From Edolisoma coerulescens (taxonomy: Eukaryota; Chordata; Aves; Passeriformes; Campephagidae): DNA of 64,000 nucleotides. Where the stretch lies: NCBI GenBank assembly GCA_013397115.1, contig VWZW01004081.1:1666465-1730464 (forward strand). Reading direction: 5' to 3'. The number at the start of each line of letters is the position of its first letter. Position 1 is the stretch's first letter. This document shows positions 51,459 to 64,000 of the stretch, piece by piece. Under the pieces are notes generated by a model. That model worked only from the letters and a program-made list of their open reading frames with translations. It made no database searches and was not told where the DNA came from. The position numbers and the translations under genes are program-made.

Positions 51459-54100
51459 TTTTTAAAAGTAGCTTGGATCATCAAATTCTGCTCAGGTCAG
51501 CTCACTATTCCAGTAGGCTCTGCAGGATATGCCAAGTAAAGATAGTCTGCATATATGTGAGTATTTGTTAACAGACACAGTAAAGAAAACTCTGCTTCCT
51601 TTGTTTTACTCCATGAAGACCTTGAAACCGCTTTCTAGTTATGGCACAAAAATGCTCGAATTTAGCTTCCGAACTTCCTTCCTTCCCCTCTTTCCTCATG
51701 TGCAAGCTGATGTGGAAATTTCCTAAGCTGTAAAAATTCATGGGCTCTGGATATACCTAATATAATTTTAATAATTTGGAAGGTCTGAAGAGGTAAATGT
51801 ATAAATAGTCACAACCCCAAGCAGAACTCTAAATTTTTTGAAATAAGGGCCGAGTATAATAGGAACTCAGCAACTGCAGTGTGTTAGTGTACTTGATTAC
51901 TGAAGCACAACAAAAATCCAATAATCTACTAGAATCTAATTCAGTGTTGTAAAGTTTTATTAGCTGCTTGTTTGAATATGATTGCAGTGAAATTAATAGT
52001 GGAAGATTTATATTATCTTCTTTTCACTGTTTATTATAGAAATGCTTTTTTGTCTTCTCATTGCTGAATATACTGCTTGAAATAATTTATCTCTGAGTAG
52101 CCAGGATTGTTTTTTCTTGACAGAAGGTTGTATTTTGCAGCTTTGAGAATGATCAGAAAACACTCAGAGAAGCTCCATTTGGTTCTGCAGTGTAGTACAT
52201 GAAACACACTGAGATACAAAAAGCAGTTAATCAAATTTTAGTTCCCCCTTGGCCTTTTTATTATCTACAGAAGTATAAATGGGTTTCTTCAATATATTCA
52301 TCATAATTTAATTTCTTTAGCCATTTAAGTAATTTTCTGTTCTTCAAGTGTCCTTTTTTTGTCTGACACTTCTACCTGTGTTTTGAAATGGCAGACAGTT
52401 TTATAGGTGAAATCTTTGCGGGGCCTCACAGAGATTGTCTTGATTTGTGCCAAGTCTATGAAAGTGGCACAAAGTGATAATGGCTTTCTCCTACCTTTGG
52501 TACATTCTTTTATAGCTGGCTGAAAAACAGAAAGCTGCTTAAGTAAGAAATTTTCTCTGACTGTCATTAATATTGAGATAATTCATTCTTCAGGCTTTCA
52601 GTGGTAGTTTTCTGATGGGCCACTGTTTAAAATGGCTTGCAGTTGCTTACTCTGACAATCCTGTTGCCCATGGAATTACTCCAAGTTTTATGTTTTAATC
52701 TCACCGCTGGATTGCTCTGGAGCTGTTGTCCAGCCTCTGCTGTTCTGTTCCTGCCTTTCAGATCTACAGTCAGGTGCCCTGGTTTGTATGGAGGTAATGC
52801 TTGAGACGATACTGTTGGCTTTGGGTCTATTGTTAAACAGCAACTGAAATAGTCCAGTTTTCCAAAAGCCAGAGTTTAATCTTTACATAGTGTTGAGAAA
52901 GCAAGAGTTTCGTTGCACAGCTGTTGGCGTGATAATCAGTATGAACACTGGAGTCCTTGACCTCAAACAAAAGGCACATCTGTTCTCTCTATGGAACTTT
53001 CTAACATATCTCATTGACTATCCAGTAGACTTATCTCGGTCTTATCAGCCAAAAAAATATAATGAAGTCTATGAAAATGTTTTAGTGACATAAATCTGAA
53101 CAACCCTTTACTTAAAAAAGGCCACCTTGTAGCCCATGAGCTACATTGAAGCTTTTGTGACTGGGAATGCATCAAAAGGTCTTTCGTCAGAGATGAAGGT
53201 TAAAAAAAAGGGTTCATTCTTAAAAATTCACTTATAGTCCTTAAAATAGGTAAGCAAATGATGAGACACCTGACTAAATAATACAAAAATATTATATAAA
53301 ATATAATAAAAAATATATAAAAATTTAAAAATATTCCTTTTTTGTTAAGGCTACTGTAAAGAGCTTGTCCTAGCACTGAAAAACTTACGTTAGTGCACAT
53401 TTTGGATGTAGTGTAGGATTTGCTTTTGTCACAGGCTGCAGAAATATTGGCTGATATAAATCCACAGCTGACAAAAGTCAGATCTCTGGATGGTCTTCCA
53501 GGACATTGTCCAACATGAGAACTCAATAATCAGCTGTCAAAAACCCTCCCAGTTCTAGTAACTCAAAAAGTTTGCAACAAATTTTAGAGGATTTATGTAA
53601 GTCTGTTTCCCAGTGCTGGAATTCCCATGATTCTGCAGTGTTCTCATTTAACTTACAAGTCTGCAACCTGCCAAAGATTAATCTCTCTGCACCAAAGGTA
53701 GCAACATCTGCCAGTATTTATATCAAGAACTGGGAGAAAATTCTAAATGTAGAGATGTAATAATTTGTGTTACAGAGATGACAACCATCACCCATACACA
53801 AGCCCATACACTGGTGCACATGCAGCCAGTTGTGCAGAAGTGAGACTCTAGTTGTGAAGGTGCCATTTCCAAAGCACTTGACAATGCAATTTTGCTTAAT
53901 CTTTAAGCCTTCTCTTGGAATTAAAACATTTTAATGTTTTAATTAACCTTTAAAGCTGCTTCCATGTGGAGAAATCTCAGAGATTTACCTAATTGTTCAC
54001 AAATGTTAGTCATTATGTTTATCTTTAAAGATAAGTAAAAGGACATGTATTATTCTGAAGGAGATTCAGCTTTTCTACCATCCTTTTCTTCTGAGAACTT
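51459..54100 (+). repeat. 2.64-kb direct duplication, copy 1
   Basis: Runs from tttttaaaagtagcttgg to cttctgagaactt. It aligns with 54,103-56,744 at a constant offset of 2,644 without indels. By eye I count seven base differences, given here as copy 1/copy 2: 51,738 T/C, 52,242 T/C, 52,591 C/T, 52,592 A/G, 52,857 G/A, 53,578 C/T and 53,579 A/T. The content is ordinary AT-rich intron, with a strongly AT-rich patch at about 53,280-53,335. No gene is supported; the repeated small open frames are chance. Confidence 0.95.
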
Positions 54101-54101
54101 C

Positions 54102-54102
54102 N
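54102..54102. other. Single N at the large duplication junction
   Basis: One undetermined base lies between the two 2.64-kb copies, just as at 44,288. It marks a probable contig join. Confidence 0.92.
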
Positions 54103-56744
54103 TTTTTAAAAGTAGCTTGGATCATCAAATTCTGCTCAGGTCAGCTCACTATTCCAGTAGGCTCTGCAGGATATGCCAAGTAAAGATAGTCTGCATATAT
54201 GTGAGTATTTGTTAACAGACACAGTAAAGAAAACTCTGCTTCCTTTGTTTTACTCCATGAAGACCTTGAAACCGCTTTCTAGTTATGGCACAAAAATGCT
54301 CGAATTTAGCTTCCGAACTTCCTTCCTTCCCCTCTTTCCTCATGTGCAAGCTGATGTGGAAATTTCCTAAGCTGTAAAAATCCATGGGCTCTGGATATAC
54401 CTAATATAATTTTAATAATTTGGAAGGTCTGAAGAGGTAAATGTATAAATAGTCACAACCCCAAGCAGAACTCTAAATTTTTTGAAATAAGGGCCGAGTA
54501 TAATAGGAACTCAGCAACTGCAGTGTGTTAGTGTACTTGATTACTGAAGCACAACAAAAATCCAATAATCTACTAGAATCTAATTCAGTGTTGTAAAGTT
54601 TTATTAGCTGCTTGTTTGAATATGATTGCAGTGAAATTAATAGTGGAAGATTTATATTATCTTCTTTTCACTGTTTATTATAGAAATGCTTTTTTGTCTT
54701 CTCATTGCTGAATATACTGCTTGAAATAATTTATCTCTGAGTAGCCAGGATTGTTTTTTCTTGACAGAAGGTTGTATTTTGCAGCTTTGAGAATGATCAG
54801 AAAACACTCAGAGAAGCTCCATTTGGTTCTGCAGTGTAGTACATGAAACACACTGAGATACAAAAAGCAGTTAATCAAATTTTAGCTCCCCCTTGGCCTT
54901 TTTATTATCTACAGAAGTATAAATGGGTTTCTTCAATATATTCATCATAATTTAATTTCTTTAGCCATTTAAGTAATTTTCTGTTCTTCAAGTGTCCTTT
55001 TTTTGTCTGACACTTCTACCTGTGTTTTGAAATGGCAGACAGTTTTATAGGTGAAATCTTTGCGGGGCCTCACAGAGATTGTCTTGATTTGTGCCAAGTC
55101 TATGAAAGTGGCACAAAGTGATAATGGCTTTCTCCTACCTTTGGTACATTCTTTTATAGCTGGCTGAAAAACAGAAAGCTGCTTAAGTAAGAAATTTTCT
55201 CTGACTGTCATTAATATTGAGATAATTCATTCTTTGGGCTTTCAGTGGTAGTTTTCTGATGGGCCACTGTTTAAAATGGCTTGCAGTTGCTTACTCTGAC
55301 AATCCTGTTGCCCATGGAATTACTCCAAGTTTTATGTTTTAATCTCACCGCTGGATTGCTCTGGAGCTGTTGTCCAGCCTCTGCTGTTCTGTTCCTGCCT
55401 TTCAGATCTACAGTCAGGTGCCCTGGTTTGTATGGAGGTAATGCTTGAGACGATACTGTTGGCTTTGGGTCTATTGTTAAACAGCAACTGAAATAGTCCA
55501 ATTTTCCAAAAGCCAGAGTTTAATCTTTACATAGTGTTGAGAAAGCAAGAGTTTCGTTGCACAGCTGTTGGCGTGATAATCAGTATGAACACTGGAGTCC
55601 TTGACCTCAAACAAAAGGCACATCTGTTCTCTCTATGGAACTTTCTAACATATCTCATTGACTATCCAGTAGACTTATCTCGGTCTTATCAGCCAAAAAA
55701 ATATAATGAAGTCTATGAAAATGTTTTAGTGACATAAATCTGAACAACCCTTTACTTAAAAAAGGCCACCTTGTAGCCCATGAGCTACATTGAAGCTTTT
55801 GTGACTGGGAATGCATCAAAAGGTCTTTCGTCAGAGATGAAGGTTAAAAAAAAGGGTTCATTCTTAAAAATTCACTTATAGTCCTTAAAATAGGTAAGCA
55901 AATGATGAGACACCTGACTAAATAATACAAAAATATTATATAAAATATAATAAAAAATATATAAAAATTTAAAAATATTCCTTTTTTGTTAAGGCTACTG
56001 TAAAGAGCTTGTCCTAGCACTGAAAAACTTACGTTAGTGCACATTTTGGATGTAGTGTAGGATTTGCTTTTGTCACAGGCTGCAGAAATATTGGCTGATA
56101 TAAATCCACAGCTGACAAAAGTCAGATCTCTGGATGGTCTTCCAGGACATTGTCCAACATGAGAACTCAATAATCAGCTGTCAAAAACCCTCCCAGTTCT
56201 AGTAACTCAAAAAGTTTGCAATTAATTTTAGAGGATTTATGTAAGTCTGTTTCCCAGTGCTGGAATTCCCATGATTCTGCAGTGTTCTCATTTAACTTAC
56301 AAGTCTGCAACCTGCCAAAGATTAATCTCTCTGCACCAAAGGTAGCAACATCTGCCAGTATTTATATCAAGAACTGGGAGAAAATTCTAAATGTAGAGAT
56401 GTAATAATTTGTGTTACAGAGATGACAACCATCACCCATACACAAGCCCATACACTGGTGCACATGCAGCCAGTTGTGCAGAAGTGAGACTCTAGTTGTG
56501 AAGGTGCCATTTCCAAAGCACTTGACAATGCAATTTTGCTTAATCTTTAAGCCTTCTCTTGGAATTAAAACATTTTAATGTTTTAATTAACCTTTAAAGC
56601 TGCTTCCATGTGGAGAAATCTCAGAGATTTACCTAATTGTTCACAAATGTTAGTCATTATGTTTATCTTTAAAGATAAGTAAAAGGACATGTATTATTCT
56701 GAAGGAGATTCAGCTTTTCTACCATCCTTTTCTTCTGAGAACTT
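54103..56744 (+). repeat. 2.64-kb direct duplication, copy 2
   Basis: Second copy of 51,459-54,100, continuing into unique sequence after gagaactt at 56,744. Seven substitutions and no length change over 2.64 kb (about 0.3%) fits two alleles of one locus better than an old tandem duplication. Confidence 0.95.
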
Positions 56745-59700
56745 TTTCAAAACTTTCTCTAAGAACTTTGGTCTTACCAAAGAGAATTCTGGTGGGAAGT
56801 AATTTTCCTCTTCCAGACATATCCATTGATACTTAGTTTTTAAGTGTTATCCTTCTTTATGGTACCTTTATGGGCAAGCGTTTCCAATTTCCATATCAAA
56901 GGAAGAACACAACACCTATAGCACCTACCACAGATTGCAGCGTTCTGGGTGCACCTAGTGAGAGGTTGAATCATGTGTTTGTCATACATTCATACAGCAC
57001 AGCTTTTAGAGAAATCTCTGACCCTTCCAGAGAGAGACATTACTGCAGTGTCTCCTGACAAGGGAGGAGTCTGGTTCAAGATGTTTGCAGCTCCAAGGAA
57101 ATTCAGTAATACTTCAAGTAATGGTAAATGAAATATGATATATAAAATATGAAATTGAATCAATTCCAATTTGTATTTCAGTTGGAAGATCCATGGGCTA
57201 TAGCTTGGGGTCTGTTTACAGCACACTGGCAGCAGGGTGTGATAGGTGTGGTCCATGGTGAGAGACATGGGAGATGTGATCCTTTCGGTGATCCTTTCTG
57301 GGTGGATGTGAATGTGCTTTCTGTTGTAGAATGCATCTTTTCAGACACATTGGTAGCTCGTAATAACCTTGTTTATAAACCCTGGGTGAAAGGCTATATG
57401 CTCTATGGGCAGTGTTGGTCATCCATACAAAAACTCTTAGGGCAGAAGGGCATTTGCAACCCTTGACTGCTGATTGAGAAGAAACATGAGAGTGAAAGGG
57501 TTCCCTCTGCTTCTGCCATGTGACAGCCTTGTGACTCGTGTGCTGGGCAGGCCTGAGGCTGGGGGGCTTCAAGGGGCCTGGGGGTCACAGGCTCTTGTAG
57601 CAATGTCTACTGCATTCCTCTGTCCAGTGAAAAGGAGGGACCAGGATTCTTCAGTCTACAAGACAGCAGGCAGCCATCACTGTAAGCAGACAAGCCTTTC
57701 TTGGAAGACTTTGGCTGCTTTCTGGTTTTGCTTTTCTTTTTTAGTGACACTGCTCTTTCCACCCCTTGTTCCTTATGCCTTTGAGTGTCCAGTACAGTTG
57801 GAGTTCTAAGTAATCACAAATCAAAGGCTTAGCACTTGATTAGCAGATAAAAGAAGGAGATGTTTAAGACTGAAGGCCTTTGCAGATCTTAAACCTGGTT
57901 CAAGAATTCAGCGATTAATTTTTGTATTTTAAGGCTGAAGAGTAGGGACAGACATCTCTCATATTATTCTGAACCTGTTTCCTGCCTGGGCAGTAGAGGT
58001 GGGTGGTTAAGCCTCATCCCCAGTTCGAACCTGTGGTGCTCTGCCACTGTATTAATACGCAGTGCACGCTCTCAGTGATGAAATATGAAAACATTTTGAT
58101 GGTACTTAGGAAAAGGACATAGCAATAAAATTTGCTTTCTACTGTGCTGTCTTACTGCTGTCTCCTGAGCAGCATATGCCAGTGCTTTGCTTGTTTGCTT
58201 CATCACTGCCTGTGTGTCGGGCAACAGGTTGTCACAGGTAAATCTGCAGATGGTTTTCTTAGCTTTGATCCAATTTATCTAATTTGTAGGTTCCTTGTGA
58301 CTTCCTGCTTCTCCCTGAACTGTGAGACATAGCAATATTGGAGCCACATGAAAACACTACGCGGCTTGTTTTCAACTAAATTACCCCGAGCATGTAATTA
58401 TAGCAATTAGTAAAGCTCCCTCTGTCTCTCACCATTCTCCAGAAAACACCCTCCTCATGCAAGTTAAGTAAAATGCCCTAGGTCACTAGCTACACAGACA
58501 AGTCATTTAAGAGTTGTCTTGATGTGACCAGGATAGGGTTTACTGCATGTAATAAAACAATATATCAGCTTGGCAAAAGATGTGTAATGATATTGTTGTT
58601 TGTGATTTGGAACTGGAAAAATCCGAACTCTTCTACAGTTTTTGTAGTTACCTTTTTGCAGTGTCCTCACCCATTTCAGTCCTGGGGGAGATCATAAACA
58701 CCACAGGACAGCATTTGGGATGTTACAGAAAATATCTTTCTAGAAGATAGCATCATTCCAGGGATAGGATTACTTGTCTACTTCATGCTTTGGAATATAA
58801 ACGTTTTTTGTTTGGGTTTTTTTTTATTGGTAGTTTTTGTGGTGTGGTGTTTTTTGTTGTTGTTGTTTGCTTGTTTTTATTTATTTTTTAAAAATTGTTA
58901 TTTCAGATTTAATTTAATTTTGTTTATCTGCAGAAGCAGAGCGCTTGAAATAGTTAAATATACAAACCACTGGGGTTTTAATTCTGTAAGGAAACATAAT
59001 TTATATTTATGGCCGATTCCATACTGCGGTGGGATCCTTCTTCTTTGTTGGCTTAGCTGACATGGCTGTGTCAGCCCACATGGCTGTGTCAGAGTTCAGC
59101 ACTATTGAGAGTTGGCTTGATTTAACATTTTTGAGGAAAAGACCATTCTGTGCCCCAGGAAAAATCCGCCCAGCACTGCGGAGAAAGCTGAGATCACCAA
59201 AAAATGCAGCCGTGTAAATTACTCCAGTTCAAGACCCGTGTTATTTTCAACATCACCTCCATCATGGCTTGGTTTAACGGGTTTATTGCTTTAAACTCTT
59301 TTGGACCAAATCTCATAGCTGTGTGTTTTGTGGTGGGCTGGTAAAGAGGGTGCTCCATGGCATTCTCCTAGGCTAAGCCCGAGATTTGGAAATGTTGCAA
59401 GAGGTTACTGGATGGAGAGCTGGTGACTGCCTCTCAAGATTGTATCCTGCCTATATGTGTATGTATATGTATAACTTACTTCAAAGGGATTTAAAGCAGA
59501 GTTTGGTACTGCAGCAGATTTCTTGCAAACTCTTGGCTTTCCTTGTATGTCTTTGCATGAGATGATAGGGAGTGGGCAATTTTCTTCAGCAGGATATTTA
59601 TATAGATGCGAGCTCTTGCGGCATGTACGCTCGTATATATTAGTTCCTTCTTTTTATAGACTGGTGATCTGAAATAGAAGTGACTGGCAAAGAGAAATGT

Positions 59701-61229
59701 CTTGAGGCACTTGAGCATCTTAACAGAATACAAAATAGTCCATAATATATATTTGCCTACCTAAACAACAAACCTTTCCCACGAGTCCTCTCTGAGGTTT
59801 AAGTGGAATTGTTAATGATTCACACTGCTTTTCTCTCTCCAGATTTTATTTATCGTATCACCTTTGCTTACAAGTTTTCTCAAGACGATCATTGCACAGC
59901 ATGGTTCTTTTAGCATATCCAGTATGTCAAGAAGTGTTTATGTAATCTGCCAAGCAGTGTGTCATCCTGTGCACCCGGCCTGGTGTTTTTTACAAATCTC
60001 ACCTTTTGAACTCAAGCTTGTAATAGAAATGTGCTGGTCTCTGAAGGTGCAGAGGTTCACTTCCCTCAGTGGTAGCAGAGGGACGGTCATTGTAGTGCAC
60101 TTGCCACCTGAAAGATGGTATGGAATGTGAGCATGTGGTTTTTCTGCAGGGGGTTCTTTGTGTAGTTTAAAGACCCAGAACAGGCTATCAGGCAGAAAAT
60201 AGAAGCAGCTACCCAGGTTAAAAACAAAAAATAGCTTGTTTAGCAGGTTAAAAAAAAGCTTGCCGTGCTTTGTCTCTGCAAAAAACCAATGGTATGCAAG
60301 GAATTTACTAAATCAAACTTTGTAGTTTGCAAAATAGTGAAGTTAAGATTCTGTGAATGTAGAACAAGCTTTTCTGCAGCACTGCACTTGCTCCATATTT
60401 GCTCATATTCAAAGTGCGGCCCTGAACCTGGTTTTTTTTTTGGTTAAGCATTTTCTTGTGTGCTCGATTACTAGTCTTCTGAGCGTCTTGTGTATCCGTA
60501 AATACTGTTTTTATTCCTTGTATCCTTTGCATGATTTGATGTACATGGCATCTTAATCTGTCCTAAAGGCCAGGACAGGATGGTGGATGCAGAAGCCTGA
60601 CAGGTAAGGGATAAAGTAATGCTAATGATTCGATTTGTAATGTAGTTTGGAAACATTCTTGTTCAGTTCCTTTTTTTTTTTTTGACAAATAAACCTATTT
60701 CTACAACTTTCTTCATCTCCTTCTCCTTGCCCCTGCTCCATGGTTTTCCAAGGTTTCTCTTTGGAGAAAAGAGAAACAAATCACAGATTTTAACAGTTTT
60801 CTCCCAACCTTTCCAGCTCAGCTCCTGAGCAACTCTATGTTTTGATGTGTTTATTCAACCACATCTCTAAACAGCCTTATGACTTAGAAGAAATATATCG
60901 TCTAATTACATCTATGAGCCATAGGCAATTGAGAATACTTATTTGGGTGCATAACCGGCCAAAGTATTTTATAAGCATCCCTTATCTCTCATGCTAAGCT
61001 TCACTACAACAAGATAGAATCTAAATATTGTGAATAAGTCATTAAAACAATGAAATTCCTTACATTTATAAAACAGATAACTCAGTTTGCACCTGCTTTT
61101 GCGGCAAAGCTTGTCTTGCTGAACAGGTTGCATCACATATACAAGCCACACACAGTTTCCTTGCCACAAAAAGTATGAACAGCATCTTTCCAAACCATCT
61201 TTTTTTTCTCCTATAACGTTGGTCTCTGA
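56745..61229. other. Intronic DNA, nothing recognised
   Basis: AT-rich intron with T-rich low-complexity stretches (about 58,810-58,905, containing a TTG repeat; T13 at 60,671-60,683). A frame at 57,149-57,466 follows a CAG with some pyrimidines, but it has no homology or good donor. A small 18-nt direct repeat is listed separately. Confidence 0.5.
59060..59095 (+). repeat. 18-nt tandem repeat, two units
   Basis: ACATGGCTGTGTCAG occurs at 59,060-59,074 and again at 59,078-59,092, a period of 18. The first unit with its preceding CTG also forms an inverted repeat (CTGACA, six bases, TGTCAG). No function is known. Confidence 0.7.
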
Positions 61230-61430
61230 GGTAGCTGCCCACAGTGCTGCAGGGGAGGCCCCTCCTGTGCTGAAGGCAGTGGCAGAATTGCCTCTTTTCC
61301 AGGCCGCTTGTCTTGTGTATGACCCCAGGGTGTGGTTAGCTCTCCTGGCTGCCAGGACACACTGCTGATTTGTGTGGGATCTGCTGCCGACCAGCACCCC
61401 CAGACCCCTTCTTCCGGGAGCTTTTAGTTG
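61230..61430 (-). mobile_element. CR1 LINE ORF fragment, antisense
   Basis: On the minus strand the frame reads GVLVGSRSHTNQQCVLAARRANHTLGSY (positions about 61,415-61,305, quoted with its decayed residues), the CR1 segment that normally reads like GVLVDxxLxMSQQCALAAxxANxxLGC. It is embedded in a 181-codon minus-strand frame (60,969-61,514) that is otherwise without meaning. The copy is short and truncated at both ends; the outer borders are uncertain. Confidence 0.72.
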
Positions 61431-64000
61431 TCTGCGTTCTGTGAAACTGTGTGGGGAATGTCTGACTGATCTGCTAAGGGCTCTCTCCTCCTCTGCCCAG
61501 GCATGGCCACTCACCCTGGCTGTCAGTGGCAGCTTTGTTCGCCTGTGGATTGTTCCTTGACCTTGAATGAGAATTTGCCTGCGCTGTCACCATGAATAGT
61601 TGTGAGGGGGGTGCACACAACCTTTTCATCAGCCTACTTGACCACAGGCAGATGCTTCTTCAGTGTAAACCTTAGTGACCTCAGCAGGTCTCTGTCGTTT
61701 TGAATTCTGTTCAAGGTGGTTGTTTTGGTCTGTTTTAAGGTCCTCTGTACCAAAATAATAGTAAGATCAAACTGTTCAGCAGCTTCAGTACTTGTCTTAT
61801 CCAGATAGATGAGAAGTGCACAGAGAGCTGTGCTAAGTGTGCACAGAATCTACTAGAAGCAATTATCAAGAGATTCTTGCTCCAAAGCCACCATAATTAT
61901 TATTTTACTTCTTACTATCGGGAGTTAAGCTGTGTGTATTGTGCTGAGCAGATGGAATTTTTTGTTTTTTAAAAAAGGAACTTAATAACAACAGGAGTTA
62001 GTTTTTAATGTCACCACCTACTGTGCCGAGTCCTCTGGCTTTGTTACATGCGCATCAGCCATTGGAAAAAAAACTTTTTTTTTTTTTCTTAAAAAGAGTT
62101 ATGCCAGGGCCATTTGTAGTCTGTTCAGAATCTCTCTGTGGCAAAATATAACTAAAATATTTGATTCAATAAAGAATTCTTGAAGTAGCTGGTCACTTCT
62201 ATCGTTGCTGTCCTCTTGGAAAGAGTTTCTGTTCTGAAATGTAGGTTTCCATGTAGGGCTGCAGCAAAGTTTTCCTATTCAGAATAATGATATGACAAAC
62301 CACTAGTGGAACGATGCTGTTGGGTTTTTTAATGTAAATTTTCTGGTGTGATCTCTGCTAGAAGATCAAAACTAATCATGCTGTGTTTGATAAGCTTCAA
62401 ATGTAGTGAACAGTCATAACTGTATGTTTTCTTACTTCAAAAAAACAAAGGTTGCTATTATAAATATAATTGACTGTGTTTTGAGACTCCCGATCTCTAA
62501 GATCAAGTCTTCAGGATAACATCAAGGCTTTGCTCAATTTTGTCACCTGACAGAGATGAGAGAGACCTTTCTATTGATGTATCAGTTTGTGTGTGTAGGG
62601 CAAAATGAAGGGGATGAGGTGAAGGAAGTCAGGGAGGGAAGAGGGCAAAGTGTTCATTGACTCCAAACCCAGAGCTCTGCTGGCTGGAGTTTCCTTCCTG
62701 TGTGGACATGAGGAAGCTGCAGTGTATCACCACAATGGTAGAGTCCAGTTTATTCCCAGCTTCTACAGCAGCTCACAGCTTTCTGTGTCTGGTTTTCAGT
62801 AATAATTTTGAGCCGAGAAGGCTGAAAGGATTCTGAAGGAAGTCTGCTTCATTTCATGTCCACTTCTCACAGATCAGTTTGGTGGGTCATGAACTTCTGT
62901 ACACCTTTGAGCCAGGTCCAGCTGGTCCAGGAGAGCTGCTGCTATCAGGGAACACTCTTCTATTGATTTTAAAAATGGCTTGTAAAACTGCAAATACTGG
63001 ACAGATTTGTGGATTATTAGCTTGCAATTCGAAATATAAATCTGATAAAACAAAAGTACTATTGCCAAAAATGAAAATACATAGGAATAATTAATGTAGT
63101 AGAACAGTAATATTAAAGTATTAATAAGAATTTATAGAGCTGCTCCCCAAAAATCCACTTCACTCTTGTAAAACAAACTTGTAAGTTAGGAACAGAAATG
63201 ACTTAGTGATTAAACATTTAATATTAGAAAAAGTCCTGCTTTTTATTTAAAAAATATCCATAATTAGGCCTACTGTACATGTGGTTTTCAATGCTTTTTT
63301 TAATACATAATTCTTGTTGGAATTAGAGCCTCTGGGATGTTTGCCCAGGCCACCTGGAAATCCTTGGTATATCCACTGAACTGTGCAGATGACCCGTTCT
63401 TATACACTAAAATAATCATGTTCTGATGTGTTAGATTTCCTGTCCCAGTGGGTAACCTGTATAACATGTGTAGAAGTTTGTCTGGGAAATTCTAGAATAT
63501 CATATGCTCTGCACATTGAAAAGCTACTGTAGAAAGGTCAGTGGGTATTTTCTCTTTTTGCTGAACTGGGAGATGACAATGTCTCTCATTTCAAAGCTTG
63601 TTTTTCTGCCTATTCGTCGTTAATTCTCACATTGTCTGAAATACATTAAAGCTCTGTTCAAACAACAGCACAGATAAAAATGCAGAAGAATGGTTATGAA
63701 AACTACATATGCTACACAAATGTATGGTGTATAAATGTTATGTAAAGAATGATATAAAATCTTTTATTTTCAAGGAGTTCACACAACGGTGAAATCTTGA
63801 AAGTTTCTTAAAAGTCAACACTTAAAGTGAGATGATTTTTTATTCAGTAAGCCATTGTTGGGAAGAATACCCACAGCTATTAATTTTGTAGCAGTTCTAG
63901 TAACCTTGAAAGTTGTGTGTAATGTTTTTCTTTGGGTTTTTTTTTTTTTTGAGGGGGGAGGCTTTTCTTTCTCCTTATGACAGAAAGATAGAGAACATGG
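61431..64000. other. Intronic DNA to the window end
   Basis: AT-rich intron with homopolymer runs (A8/T13 pair at 62,066-62,087; T14 at 63,937-63,950). No exon, RNA gene or transposon is recognised. Confidence 0.5.

Larger units (their letters stand above)
12485..64000 (+). other. GRIN2A: GRIN2A intron 2, incomplete
   Basis: From the donor to the end of the window I find no frame matching the next expected GluN2A segment (the DPTSTFFQFG-type start that follows MADK in mammals), so the intron is at least 51.5 kb here. In mammals this intron is also very long. It contains the repeats listed separately. Confidence 0.8.

Noticed and set aside
51529..56404. Repeated pairs of identical small open frames, as if a tandem gene family
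   Set aside because: They are copies created by the 2.64-kb duplication at constant offset; none has homology or exon signals.
57149..57466. 105-codon + strand open frame after a CAG, as a possible GRIN2A exon
   Set aside because: It does not match any GluN2A segment, has no clear donor, and its pyrimidine tract is weak.
60969..61514. 181-codon minus-strand open frame as a gene
   Set aside because: Its centre is a CR1 reverse-transcriptase remnant; the rest has no homology or splice signals.
12485..64000. Search for the second GRIN2A coding exon
   Set aside because: No frame on the + strand resembles the expected DPTSTFFQFG-type continuation, so the exon must lie beyond the window.
1..64000. 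tRNA, rRNA, CRISPR array, phage or bacterial operon features
   Set aside because: None seen; base composition, splice sites and repeats are those of a vertebrate nuclear locus.

Overview
The window is vertebrate nuclear DNA, almost certainly from a bird. Coding density is very low, there is one CpG island, and one coding exon lies between canonical splice sites. The recognisable interspersed repeats are fragments of CR1-type LINEs, one ending in the ATTCTATG-like tail typical of avian CR1, plus one solo retroviral LTR. I see no bacterial features. The species cannot be named from the sequence alone.

The only gene I can support is the 5' end of GRIN2A, the GluN2A subunit of the NMDA-type glutamate receptor, on the + strand. 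Bases 1 to about 9,200 are upstream DNA without a recognisable gene. A CpG island of about 0.9 kb (about 9,240-10,110) carries the likely promoter and a non-coding first exon ending at a strong splice donor at 9,897. After a 2.2-kb intron (with a 110-base gap), the first coding exon (12,062-12,484; coding from 12,080) encodes the signal peptide and the first part of the amino-terminal domain, 135 codons ending in phase 0. The rest, about 51.5 kb, is the beginning of the next intron. The following GRIN2A exon is not in the window.

The large intron holds decayed CR1 pieces at about 16,083-16,680 (-), 43,300-45,020 (+), 45,710-46,035 (-), 50,166-50,475 (-) and 61,230-61,430 (-). A 622-bp solo LTR in antisense orientation lies at 20,884-21,505 and is flanked by a 4-bp duplication. 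Two direct duplications (294 bp and 2,642 bp) have their copies separated by exactly one N. They are most likely assembly joins in which overlapping contig ends or haplotypes were not merged.

The most interesting biology is at the start of GRIN2A. The putative leader carries several upstream AUGs. One long upstream ORF would, after splicing, stop only 11 nt before the main AUG. Another upstream AUG becomes in frame with the receptor and would add 12 residues before the signal peptide. In the amino-terminal domain, the position corresponding to mammalian His44, a residue of the high-affinity zinc site, is read as lysine. I found no undescribed multi-gene system.
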